From NCBI GenBank assembly GCA_949127925.1, contig CASBQX010000210.1:1-12744 (forward strand): a stretch of DNA of 12,744 nt. The letters are read 5' to 3'. Both the position numbers and the translations under genes were made by a program. Origin of the DNA: Synechococcales cyanobacterium PMM_0002. Its GTDB lineage: Bacteria > Cyanobacteriota > Cyanobacteriia > Elainellales > Elainellaceae. The notes under the pieces are model-generated. The model did no database searches and was not told where the DNA came from. It worked only from the letters and a program-made list of their open reading frames with translations. How positions within the stretch are numbered: the stretch's first letter is position 1; each line of letters opens with the position of its first letter. This document shows, in pieces, positions 7,693-12,744 of the stretch.

Positions 7693-7808
7693 GTAGAGAC
7701 GCGATTCATCGCGTCTCTACGCAATGTGTGTGGGGACGCGATTTGCACAAAGACGCAATGTGGGTGGAGACGCGATTTGCATAAAGACGCGATGAATCGC
7801 GTCTCTAC
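7693..7808. repeat. MITE-like palindromic repeat element with 24-bp inverted ends
   Basis: The left end 7693-7720 is a near-perfect hairpin: GTAGAGACGCGAT, two bases, ATCGCGTCTCTAC. The right end 7785-7808 is the exact reverse complement of 7693-7716, so the block has 24-bp perfect terminal inverted repeats. It has no coding capacity and sits between the convergent aroE and argZ stops, where its hairpins could terminate transcription from both sides. Repeats beginning GTAGAGACGCGAT are common in cyanobacterial intergenic DNA. Confidence 0.8.
7721..7788. repeat. Two tandem 34-bp units inside the repeat element
   Basis: Units 7721-7754 and 7755-7788 are 34 nt each and differ at three positions. 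Both contain GACGCGATTTGCA. A partial third start, GCCATGTGGGTGGG, follows the element at 7809-7822, just before the argZ stop codon. Confidence 0.8.
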
Positions 7809-7825
7809 GCCATGTGGGTGGGTTC

Positions 7826-9946
7826 TTAGACGGTCTGGGTAACGCGGTAGGGGCTGACCAGTTTGCCTAGCTGCTGAATCAGCAGGCTGAGGAACAGGCC
7901 GACATCGGTGACGACCCCTACCGATTCGACGGAGCCGCGATCGCTCAATTTGGTTACCACAGCGGGGTTGATGTCTACGCAGACCATTTTGACGCCAGCG
8001 GGGGTCATGTTGCCTGCGCCAATCGAGTGCAGCATCGACGACAGCATCAAGATCAAGTCGGCACCTTGAATATGACGGGCATAGTCGGTCTGCGCCTGGA
8101 GCAAATCCATTTGGGTGTCGGGCAAGGGGCCATCGTCGCGGATGGAGCCAGCTAAGGAGAAGGGCACGTTGTGCTTGACGCATTCGTAGAAAATGCCGCT
8201 GGTAATGATCCCTTGGTCTACGGCGTTGGCAATGCTGCCGCAGCGACGGACGGTATTAATGGCCTTGAGGTGGTGACGATGGCCGCCGCGCACCGAGACG
8301 CCGCGTTTCATGTCCATCCCCAAGGAGGTGCCCATCATTGCTTGTTCAATGTCGTGGACGGCGATCGCATTGCCGCCCAGCAGTGCCTGCACATAGCCTT
8401 CACGAACCAGGTGGGCTAAGTGATCGCCGCCGCCTGTATGAATCACCACAGGGCCACCGACTACCACCACTTTGCCGCCCTGATCGCGGATGCGGCGCAG
8501 ATCCCAGGCAATTTGTTCGACCACCAGCTCCACCCGGCGCTCGCTCGACACACCCGATCCCATAAACCCGAATTCCTTGTCGCTGCCGGCGCGGGTGTCG
8601 CGAGAGTCGGCCTTGCGCACGGTGCGAATGCCGTCTACCCCGACGATGACGCGATCGCCCGTTTTCAAATCTCGCAGCAGCTTACATTCGGCGCGAGGCC
8701 CCTCAGTCGTTTGAGAAACGGCGATCGCCCCATCCATCCGCTGGTTCTGCACCCGCACCCATTCGCAGTTGACCCGCACTTCGGTCGGATAAATTGTGGT
8801 GACGTAGAAGTCATCGGGAGCCACACCGTCTTGGATCACCAACTCCAGCGGGTTATCGCACACTTCCTGGGGTTGCGCCACCGCCCCCATGTCGATGAGC
8901 TGCGACATGATGCTTTCCATCACTACATGCGATGGAGCTGTCACCTTCACTTCCGCAAACGACGTACTCTGACGCTGTTCACCCAGACGGAAATTCAATA
9001 CCTGGAAGCTGCCGCCACCTTCCACAATTAAATCGAGGGCGCTGTTGATTAAGCCCGAATCGAGCAGGTGCCCTTCTAGCTGAATTGTGCGGCTTTCCAC
9101 CGCAGCCACAGCATGGTGCAGCTCCTGAATCGGTTCTGTCACCCGCAGCGTCAGGCACTTGGCCGCACCGCCCGCCTTGATAAACTCCGACAGCGGCGTT
9201 TCGAGTACGACAAAATCGGCATCCATCAGCCGCTGCTTCAACGCCTCGCTGGTTTTATTCATAATCACAATCCGATCGATATTGACCGTATTGCAGGCAA
9301 AATTGACGGCATCGGCTTCTTCGATCGCAATCCGCTTCGCGGCGGGCACGCGCATTTCAATCAGGCGGTTGGAGTAGGCATCGAAGGCGGGCGGATAGTA
9401 GAGCAGATAGCCATCGGTGAGGGGGCAAAAGCAGGTGTCGAGGTGATAGAACCGCTCGTCCATCAGCCGCAGCGATAAGACTTCAATGTCGAGCCACTTG
9501 GCCAGGTAGGGGTGCGAGTCGAGTTCGGAGCGGAAGCCGTATCCTGCCCACAGCCAGCGCCCTTCGCGATCGAGCAGGGCATCGCCTGCCCCTTCAAAGG
9601 GCAAATCCTTTGGCAGTTCATAAACCGTGTGACCCTGCTGCTCAAACCAAGCTTTGAAGTAGGGTTCTTCGCCCTGACGCTCTTTGTGGAAAAAGCGGCT
9701 GAGCACGACGGTATTGCCCAGAATCAACCCAGCATTGGCCGTAAATACCATGTCGGGCACACCCTTTTGGGGCTGCACCAAATCTACCTGCGCCCGGTCT
9801 TTGATGAGATGAAACAAACCGTGCCATTGCTCAACGGCGCGATCGGGCGACGACTTATGGATATTTCCTTCCATCCAAGGATTAATCACATAATCCACAT
9901 CGTAGTGATCGGGAGCACACATTAGAAAACGAATTGCAGCACTCAT
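7826..9946 (-). CDS. argZ: Arginine dihydrolase ArgZ/AgrE (with C-terminal ornithine cyclodeaminase-like domain)
   Basis: Converts arginine to ornithine, two ammonia and CO2 in one enzyme, the degradative arm of the cyanobacterial ornithine-ammonia cycle that mobilises nitrogen, including that of cyanophycin. In Anabaena AgrE the C-terminal domain further converts ornithine to proline. With the start at 9946 the protein has 706 residues. The N-terminal guanidine-modifying domain (about 1-280) shows Asn71 in FTANAG, Glu118 in FEGAGD, His168 in FYHLDTC and the nucleophile Cys264 in GGAAKC. These positions agree with the numbering I recall for Synechocystis ArgZ, which supports this start. The C-terminal half (about 285-706) is the TIGR00300/LOR-SDH type domain, with GGPVVIHTGGGDH near 497-509. 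An upstream ATG at 10000 would add 18 unlikely residues, whereas AGGG lies 5 nt before 9946. It is convergent with aroE. Confidence 0.93.
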   Translation of the reverse strand: MSAAIRFLMCAPDHYDVDYVINPWMEGNIHKSSPDRAVEQWHGLFHLIKDRAQVDLVQPQKGVPDMVFTANAGLILGNTVVLSRFFHKERQGEEPYFKAWFEQQGHTVYELPKDLPFEGAGDALLDREGRWLWAGYGFRSELDSHPYLAKWLDIEVLSLRLMDERFYHLDTCFCPLTDGYLLYYPPAFDAYSNRLIEMRVPAAKRIAIEEADAVNFACNTVNIDRIVIMNKTSEALKQRLMDADFVVLETPLSEFIKAGGAAKCLTLRVTEPIQELHHAVAAVESRTIQLEGHLLDSGLINSALDLIVEGGGSFQVLNFRLGEQRQSTSFAEVKVTAPSHVVMESIMSQLIDMGAVAQPQEVCDNPLELVIQDGVAPDDFYVTTIYPTEVRVNCEWVRVQNQRMDGAIAVSQTTEGPRAECKLLRDLKTGDRVIVGVDGIRTVRKADSRDTRAGSDKEFGFMGSGVSSERRVELVVEQIAWDLRRIRDQGGKVVVVGGPVVIHTGGGDHLAHLVREGYVQALLGGNAIAVHDIEQAMMGTSLGMDMKRGVSVRGGHRHHLKAINTVRRCGSIANAVDQGIITSGIFYECVKHNVPFSLAGSIRDDGPLPDTQMDLLQAQTDYARHIQGADLILMLSSMLHSIGAGNMTPAGVKMVCVDINPAVVTKLSDRGSVESVGVVTDVGLFLSLLIQQLGKLVSPYRVTQTV

Positions 9947-9972
9947 AAAGACCCTATAGCGGTAGTTGACAT

Positions 9973-9987
9973 GGGAATCTGATTCCC
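9973..9987. promoter_or_regulatory. Perfect dyad upstream of argZ
   Basis: GGGAATC T GATTCCC has perfect 7-bp arms around a single central base, 27-41 bp before the argZ start. As DNA it could be a repressor or activator site. As RNA it could fold as a 5-bp stem with a 5-nt loop just upstream of the ribosome binding site. It does not match the NtcA consensus GTAN8TAC. Confidence 0.4.
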
Positions 9988-10056
9988 TCCCTAACTTCAA
10001 TCTTAACGATAGGGACAGCCACTCATTCTAGTACGCCACCAGGCTCTACAAAGTTT

Positions 10057-10080
10057 AATGTTAAGGGGCAATGTTAAGGG
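10057..10080. repeat. Short direct repeat upstream of argZ
   Basis: AATGTTAAGGG occurs at 10057-10067 and again at 10070-10080, a 13-bp period. It lies about 110-134 bp before the argZ start, so a regulatory role is possible but not shown. Confidence 0.4.
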
Positions 10081-10132
10081 CTGTGGACATTAGGCGGTTA
10101 GGAATGAGCATTAAATAACTCCGCCATGCTTC

Positions 10133-10162
10133 GGTAGGGGCGAACGGCCGTTCGCCCCTACC
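10133..10162. repeat. Perfect 30-bp palindrome (dispersed cyanobacterial repeat)
   Basis: GGTAGGGGCGAACGG (10133-10147) is followed directly by its exact reverse complement (10148-10162), with no spacer. It belongs to the same GTAGGGG...CGGCCG... family as the copies at 11407-11527. There is no adjacent T-run and no coding frame. Confidence 0.8.
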
Positions 10163-10269
10163 AGCAATCAAATTCCCGATCTGATTGAATCCATCATTCT
10201 TAGCATCAATGCCGGTTTAGAGGGCATCAATCGTTCCCGGTGAGGCCAGAAACAGGGTAGTTGCTATGA

Positions 10270-10485
10270 CGCATAAGTGACTCAGTACTGATTCAGAGGC
10301 TTGATGGCAATTTTAATGTGCCGCTGAATGAAGCGCTGGCCAAGGCAGATCCACTCAGTGCCAGCGGTGCGATGCTGTGGGCTAATTACCTGAGCACCTA
10401 GACATTTTGGAATCATATGCGAACGATAGCGGCGATCGCAGCAGCAGTTTTACTGACCATTGCACTGGGCGATCGCGCTGGATAA
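10270..10485 (+). pseudogene. Decayed remnant resembling the C-terminal half of a DUF1772 membrane protein
   Basis: One reading frame from 10270 to the TAA at 10483-10485 carries GNFNVPLNEALAKADPLSA, then LWANYLST, an in-frame TAG at 10399-10401, and TFWNHMRTIAAIAAAVLLTI. The succession NVPLN, W-x-x-Y-L, W-N-H-x-R-T and a hydrophobic helix is what I know from DUF1772 (anthrone-oxygenase-like) proteins. The amber codon stands where a Trp (TGG) would be expected, a one-base change. There is no start codon, and the expected N-terminal membrane half is not found in frame, since a TGA lies at 10267-10269. I read it as a broken, partial gene. The rest of the gene-poor stretch (10163-10269 and 10486-10665) shows no gene, only a weak hairpin, GTTGCGC/GCGCAAC at 10620-10646, without a T-run. 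Confidence 0.45.
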
Positions 10486-10665
10486 TTTAAGTCATCCGCA
10501 TAGTCAGAAGATGCTGCAATTGTAGATCAAGCTCCAGAATCTTGTGCCACTTGCCGTGTGGATGTCATCTAGTGCGGGAGTCCAATCTTTATCTGGATAG
10601 TAATGCTTGGTTTTTTAACGTTGCGCAGTCTTCTACTAGGCGCAACCTAATGGGTAGAGCAACTG

Positions 10666-11349
10666 TCATGGCCGTTGCTTAAAGTGGGATGGGGCTGGCA
10701 ATGTTAGGTTATGGCGGATTGCCAGCATCCGTAACACTACGATTGTGGTAAAGCCCAAAGAGCCTGCGATCGCCTCATTCCACCGAAGAGACAGCCCCAC
10801 AATGTAGACCCAGCAACCCAAAAATGAACAGGTGACATACAACGTAGATTGCACAAACACGGTCGGTAGCTGCAACAATATGATATCGCGTAAGACACCG
10901 CCAAACACGCCCGTCATGATGCCAAATAATGTAGCGCTGAACAAAGGAACGCGATAGGCTAGGGCAAACGTGGTACCCGAAATACTAAATAGCGCCAACC
11001 CCAGCGTATCTACAACGTCGTACAGTCGGTAAACCCGAGCCTGCAACGGGGTCAGCGATCGCCGCAACTGTGCTGCATAGTGAAACACAATGGATAAGCC
11101 CAAAATGGCGATCGAAAATTCCTCATGGCTGACCCAAAACATCGGGCGACGGTCTAGCAATACATCGCGCAATGTACCGCCACCAAAGGCACTAATCAAC
11201 GCCACAGCATAGGTACCCACTAAATCCATCCGCCGTTTTTCGGCTGCTATCATCCCCGACACGGCAGAAAAGCCAACAGCAGACGCTTCCACGAAATATT
11301 GCAACGCAGCTAGCTTTTCGAGCTGATTGGCGATCGCATCCAACGACAT
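10666..11349 (-). CDS. Trimeric intracellular cation channel (TRIC/UPF0126, YicG/YadS-like) family protein
   Basis: A 227-residue integral membrane protein made of two homologous UPF0126 modules. The signature glycine-rich GGxxRD occurs twice, as GGGTLRD (56-62) and GGVLRD (150-155), each at the end of a hydrophobic helix. About seven membrane helices can be drawn. Structurally characterised prokaryotic TRIC homologues form homotrimeric K+-permeable channels; the physiological role in cyanobacteria is open. The ATG at 11349 is chosen because AAGG lies 9 nt upstream and the first module follows at the usual distance. An upstream in-frame ATG at 11397 would add a basic 16-residue extension. It is followed on the same strand by no close gene, and the upstream minus-strand gene is 186 bp away across a repeat cluster, so an operon is unlikely. 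Confidence 0.9.
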   Translation of the reverse strand: MSLDAIANQLEKLAALQYFVEASAVGFSAVSGMIAAEKRRMDLVGTYAVALISAFGGGTLRDVLLDRRPMFWVSHEEFSIAILGLSIVFHYAAQLRRSLTPLQARVYRLYDVVDTLGLALFSISGTTFALAYRVPLFSATLFGIMTGVFGGVLRDIILLQLPTVFVQSTLYVTCSFLGCWVYIVGLSLRWNEAIAGSLGFTTIVVLRMLAIRHNLTLPAPSHFKQRP

Positions 11350-11406
11350 AATCACAAGCCTTTTCGTTAAGGATATGCGAAAAACAATAGCGCGCAATCA
11401 GACGCT

Positions 11407-11477
11407 GTAGGGGTCAACGGCCGTTGACCCGGTTCGGACATACCGTAGGAGTCAACGGCCGTTGACCCAGTTCAGAC
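11407..11477. repeat. Two tandem palindromic repeats, 38-bp period
   Basis: Units 11407-11439 and 11445-11477 match over 33 bp with three differences, all G/A. The first contains the perfect 20-bp palindrome GGGTCAACGG/CCGTTGACCC (11411-11430). The second contains the 16-bp core GTCAACGGCCGTTGAC (11451-11466). They lie between the TRIC gene and the 97-residue gene. Confidence 0.8.
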
Positions 11478-11502
11478 GGCGATCGCACGCCCTCTCCAAA
11501 CC

Positions 11503-11527
11503 GGGCGAACAACCGTGTCGCTCCTAC
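11503..11527. repeat. Degenerate third copy of the palindrome family
   Basis: GGGCGAAC (11503-11510), then AACCGT and TCGCTCCTAC, follows the pattern of the intact palindrome at 10133-10162 with several substitutions and one added base. It looks like an older, decayed copy that ends 8 bp before the stop codon of the next gene. Confidence 0.45.
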
Positions 11528-11535
11528 CTGTTTGT

Positions 11536-11829
11536 TTACCGTCGTTGCCGCCGTCGGGTCAGAATGCTGACCACCTCGTCCGGATTGGCACCCGGTAGCA
11601 AGCTGCTCCAGTCGTTGACGTTGGCAAACCTGCGTGCATGCAGGTCATGGATGGTTTCACGCACCCAGGTGGGACTGCTAATAATCAAGATCCGCTGTTG
11701 TTCTTGGCCGGGTGCAAGCGGAGTGTAGTAAAGGGGCAACAGCCATGGCAGAGGCCGATCGGCATCATCCATGTCTCGGCCATCGATCAAAAAAGTGCGG
11801 GCAGTTGGGCGATCAAGCATCTCAAACAT
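11536..11829 (-). CDS. Conserved-looking protein of unknown function, 97 residues
   Basis: I do not recognise this protein. From the ATG at 11829 it runs 97 residues: a polar N-terminus (MFEMLDRPTARTFLIDGRDMDDADRP would span about 1-26), a proline-rich LPWLLPLYYTPL stretch at about 27-38, a likely beta strand QRILIIS (about 44-50), a helix-prone VRETIHDLHARRF (about 54-66), then VNDWSSLLPGANPDE and a very basic end, RRRQRR. No membrane helix or signal peptide is evident; it should be soluble. The start is decided by AGGAG 7 nt upstream, and the longer frame to 11925 would run through a terminator hairpin. The basic tail could bind nucleic acid or an acidic partner, but that is only inference. 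A strong intrinsic terminator sits 36 nt upstream of the start. Confidence 0.75.
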   Translation of the reverse strand: MFEMLDRPTARTFLIDGRDMDDADRPLPWLLPLYYTPLAPGQEQQRILIISSPTWVRETIHDLHARRFANVNDWSSLLPGANPDEVVSILTRRRQRR

Positions 11830-11836
11830 TGAGGTT

Positions 11837-11841
11837 CTCCT
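11837..11841 (-). promoter_or_regulatory. Ribosome binding site of the 97-residue gene
   Basis: AGGAG on the minus strand, 7 nt before the ATG at 11829. It rules against the longer in-frame start at 11925. Confidence 0.7.
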
Positions 11842-11865
11842 GCATTGGGCGGTAAGAGGAAACCC

Positions 11866-11909
11866 AAAAAACCTAGCCACCCCGTTTCCATAGGAAAGCA
11901 GGGTGGCTA
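11866..11909 (-). terminator. Strong intrinsic terminator or attenuator, minus strand
   Basis: TAGCCACCC (11874-11882) and GGGTGGCTA (11901-11909) are perfect 9-bp arms, with an inner TTTCC/GGAAA stem (11885-11889 with 11893-11897). On the minus strand the hairpin is followed by GG and six T (11871-11866). It could end the small reading frame at 11922-12146, 12 nt after its stop, or attenuate transcription into the 97-residue gene, whose ribosome binding site begins about 24 nt further on. Confidence 0.75.
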
Positions 11910-11921
11910 TCGAGAATGCTA

Positions 11922-12146
11922 TCATTCCGTGTTAGCCGCCACACTGCCGTAACAGTTGGGGGTTAGCCACTCAATGTTGCTTCCGACAGCATTGAGTGGT
12001 GCTAGATTTTCGGGCGGAGTGGGGTTGCGTGGGGTTTGTCGCTCAGCAACCTTAATATGCAAGGATACGAGTACAGGCGTGTTGTCGTCAAGACCCAAAT
12101 GCAGAAATTTTCTGGGGAGGCAGAACACAGGTTTAATTTTTGTCAT
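11922..12146 (-). CDS. Possible small protein gene, 74 residues, unknown function
   Basis: A 74-residue reading frame that I do not recognise. It is mostly polar, begins MTKIKPVFCLPRKF, has a strand-like PVLVSLHIKV at about 24-33, a proline-rich TPRNPTPPENLAPL at about 38-51 and ends SVAANTE. In its favour are a strong intrinsic terminator starting 12 nt after the stop and a dyad array directly upstream. Against it, AGGGG abuts the ATG with no spacing, an in-frame stop lies two codons upstream, and a 10-bp hairpin (11967-11999) runs through it, which would also fit a non-coding leader RNA of the downstream 97-residue gene. The coding call is tentative. Confidence 0.35.
   Translation of the reverse strand: MTKIKPVFCLPRKFLHLGLDDNTPVLVSLHIKVAERQTPRNPTPPENLAPLNAVGSNIEWLTPNCYGSVAANTE
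11967..11999 (-). ncRNA. Hairpin that can compete with the downstream terminator (leader RNA candidate)
   Basis: CCACTCAATG (11967-11976) and CATTGAGTGG (11990-11999) are perfect 10-bp arms with a 13-nt loop. On the minus-strand RNA the 3' arm runs on into GTGGCTA (11970-11964), which is perfectly complementary to UAGCCAC (11909-11903), the 5' arm of the terminator. The three segments can therefore form mutually exclusive stems, as in an attenuator. Confidence 0.35.
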
Positions 12147-12152
12147 CCCCTA

Positions 12153-12204
12153 CAATGCTATTGCAGCTCTTACATTGCCATTGTGACCTGACGCAATGCG
12201 ATTG
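12153..12204. promoter_or_regulatory. Array of three CAATGCNATTG dyads
   Basis: CAATGCTATTG (12153-12163), CATTGCCATTG (12173-12183, one mismatch) and CAATGCGATTG (12194-12204) recur at 20- and 21-bp steps, close to two helical turns. They lie 7-58 bp upstream of the small minus-strand frame starting at 12146. This looks like an operator array for a dimeric DNA-binding protein; the regulator is not known. Confidence 0.4.
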
Positions 12205-12206
12205 CA

Positions 12207-12744
12207 AGCCGTAGCCGTTGAGTGGGGGCGATCGCATCGCATACATTTAGGGGGCGGTCGGTGTTTAATGGTGACTACGACACAAAATAATATGCCTTAA
12301 AATTTTGTAGCGCCTCCAAAGGATTGCTGAAACCATAAACCTAATTTCCCTAAGACAAAGATAATATTTTGCCCTTATGCCCAAATCTGGACATAGAAAC
12401 AGAACCCTGTCTGCCCTAACTCCCAAACTGGGTACACAGACATCTGCCACTCTCCCTAATGCCTTTCTAGGGTGATCGGATCTCTCTATCCTCAGTTTGA
12501 GAGTATTAGATAGATAGCGTTTAAATGATAGTTAACCTGCTGGGTGGCTGATTGGGTATAGACTTTGAGGGCTATTTATTGGAGATGGTGTTCAAGCATC
12601 TGCTCAAAACTTAAGTCTTTGGTAGGATACCTGTCTAGGTGTTAAATCCAGGCGAGAGAATATATTTCATCGGGGTCTAGTTCGCCCAGAATCGTTATAA
12701 AAAGAGCTTTTCAGGACTTTCCAGTCTGAGCCAAACAGGATAGA
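12207..12744. other. No gene recognised at the right edge
   Basis: No convincing coding frame, tRNA or known RNA is visible. Short inverted repeats are present, CCCA/TGGG (12422-12432) and CCCTA/TAGGG (12454-12472), but without T-runs. The stretch is more AT-rich than the genes and may be the upstream region of a gene beyond the window. Confidence 0.5.

Noticed and set aside
7693..7808. CRISPR array
   Set aside because: There are only two adjacent 34-bp units with no spacers between them and no cas genes; the structure is a palindromic repeat element.
7689..8183. 164-residue minus-strand frame
   Set aside because: It overlaps the C-terminal end of argZ in another frame and runs through the repeat block; the composition is Arg-rich and not protein-like.
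8420..9031. 203-residue plus-strand frame
   Set aside because: It is a His-rich shadow antisense to argZ, whose own frame has conserved catalytic residues.
9512..9925. 137-residue plus-strand frame
   Set aside because: It is antisense to the N-terminal catalytic domain of argZ and shows no independent motif.
11956..12186. 76-residue plus-strand frame
   Set aside because: It is opposite the small minus-strand frame and crosses the hairpin and dyad array; there is no ribosome binding site or terminator.
12265..12450. 61-residue minus-strand frame
   Set aside because: It lies in AT-rich DNA with no ribosome binding site or neighbours, and its Cys/Arg/Leu composition is typical of a random frame.
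12640..12700. tRNA-like TAGTTCGCCC segment
   Set aside because: No acceptor stem, anticodon arm or matching T-arm can be built around it.

Overview
The window reads as chromosomal DNA of a cyanobacterium, perhaps a filamentous Leptolyngbya/Oscillatoria-type lineage, though the genus is not certain. The evidence is the very frequent HIP1 octamer GCGATCGC, inside and between genes; a full-length cyanobacterial ArgZ/AgrE-type arginine dihydrolase; a CHASE2-containing Ser/Thr kinase; and several GTAG...CTAC palindromic repeats of the kind scattered through cyanobacterial genomes. I see no phage, conjugation, CRISPR, transposase, tRNA or rRNA genes.

Layout from left to right. (1) 49-390 (+): a small DUF4870-type membrane protein followed by a hairpin-plus-T terminator. 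(2) 640-2913 (+): an orphan BcsA-like cellulose synthase catalytic subunit with a C-terminal PilZ domain, preceded by a leader that can form three successive hairpins. (3) 3111-6630 (-): a probable two-gene operon, a membrane-anchored kinase-CHASE2 protein followed 10 bp later by a small SF1 RecD/Dda-like helicase whose ribosome binding site overlaps the kinase stop codon. (4) 6801-7670 (+): aroE, divergent from the kinase and convergent with (5) 7826-9946 (-): argZ, the arginine dihydrolase of the cyanobacterial ornithine-ammonia cycle. A MITE-like repeat block with 24-bp inverted ends fills the gap between aroE and argZ. (6) 10001-10665: a gene-poor stretch with a perfect 30-bp palindrome and what looks like the decayed C-terminal half of a DUF1772 membrane protein gene. 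(7) 10666-11349 (-): a two-module TRIC/UPF0126 family channel. (8) 11407-11527: a cluster of three palindromic repeats. (9) 11536-11829 (-): a 97-residue protein of unknown function. (10) 11866-12204: a strong minus-strand terminator, a second hairpin able to compete with it, a possible 74-residue gene and an array of three CAATGCNATTG dyads. (11) From about 12207 to the end: no gene recognised.

The named genes are mostly household or signalling genes, and the neighbours do not form one pathway. The most original signals are regulatory. They are the terminator and competing hairpin ahead of the 97-residue gene, with the helically phased dyad array upstream; the dyad next to the argZ start; the structured leader of the cellulose synthase gene; and a PilZ domain that keeps RxxxR but has lost the Asp/Asn of its second c-di-GMP motif. 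No clear new multi-gene system is visible.
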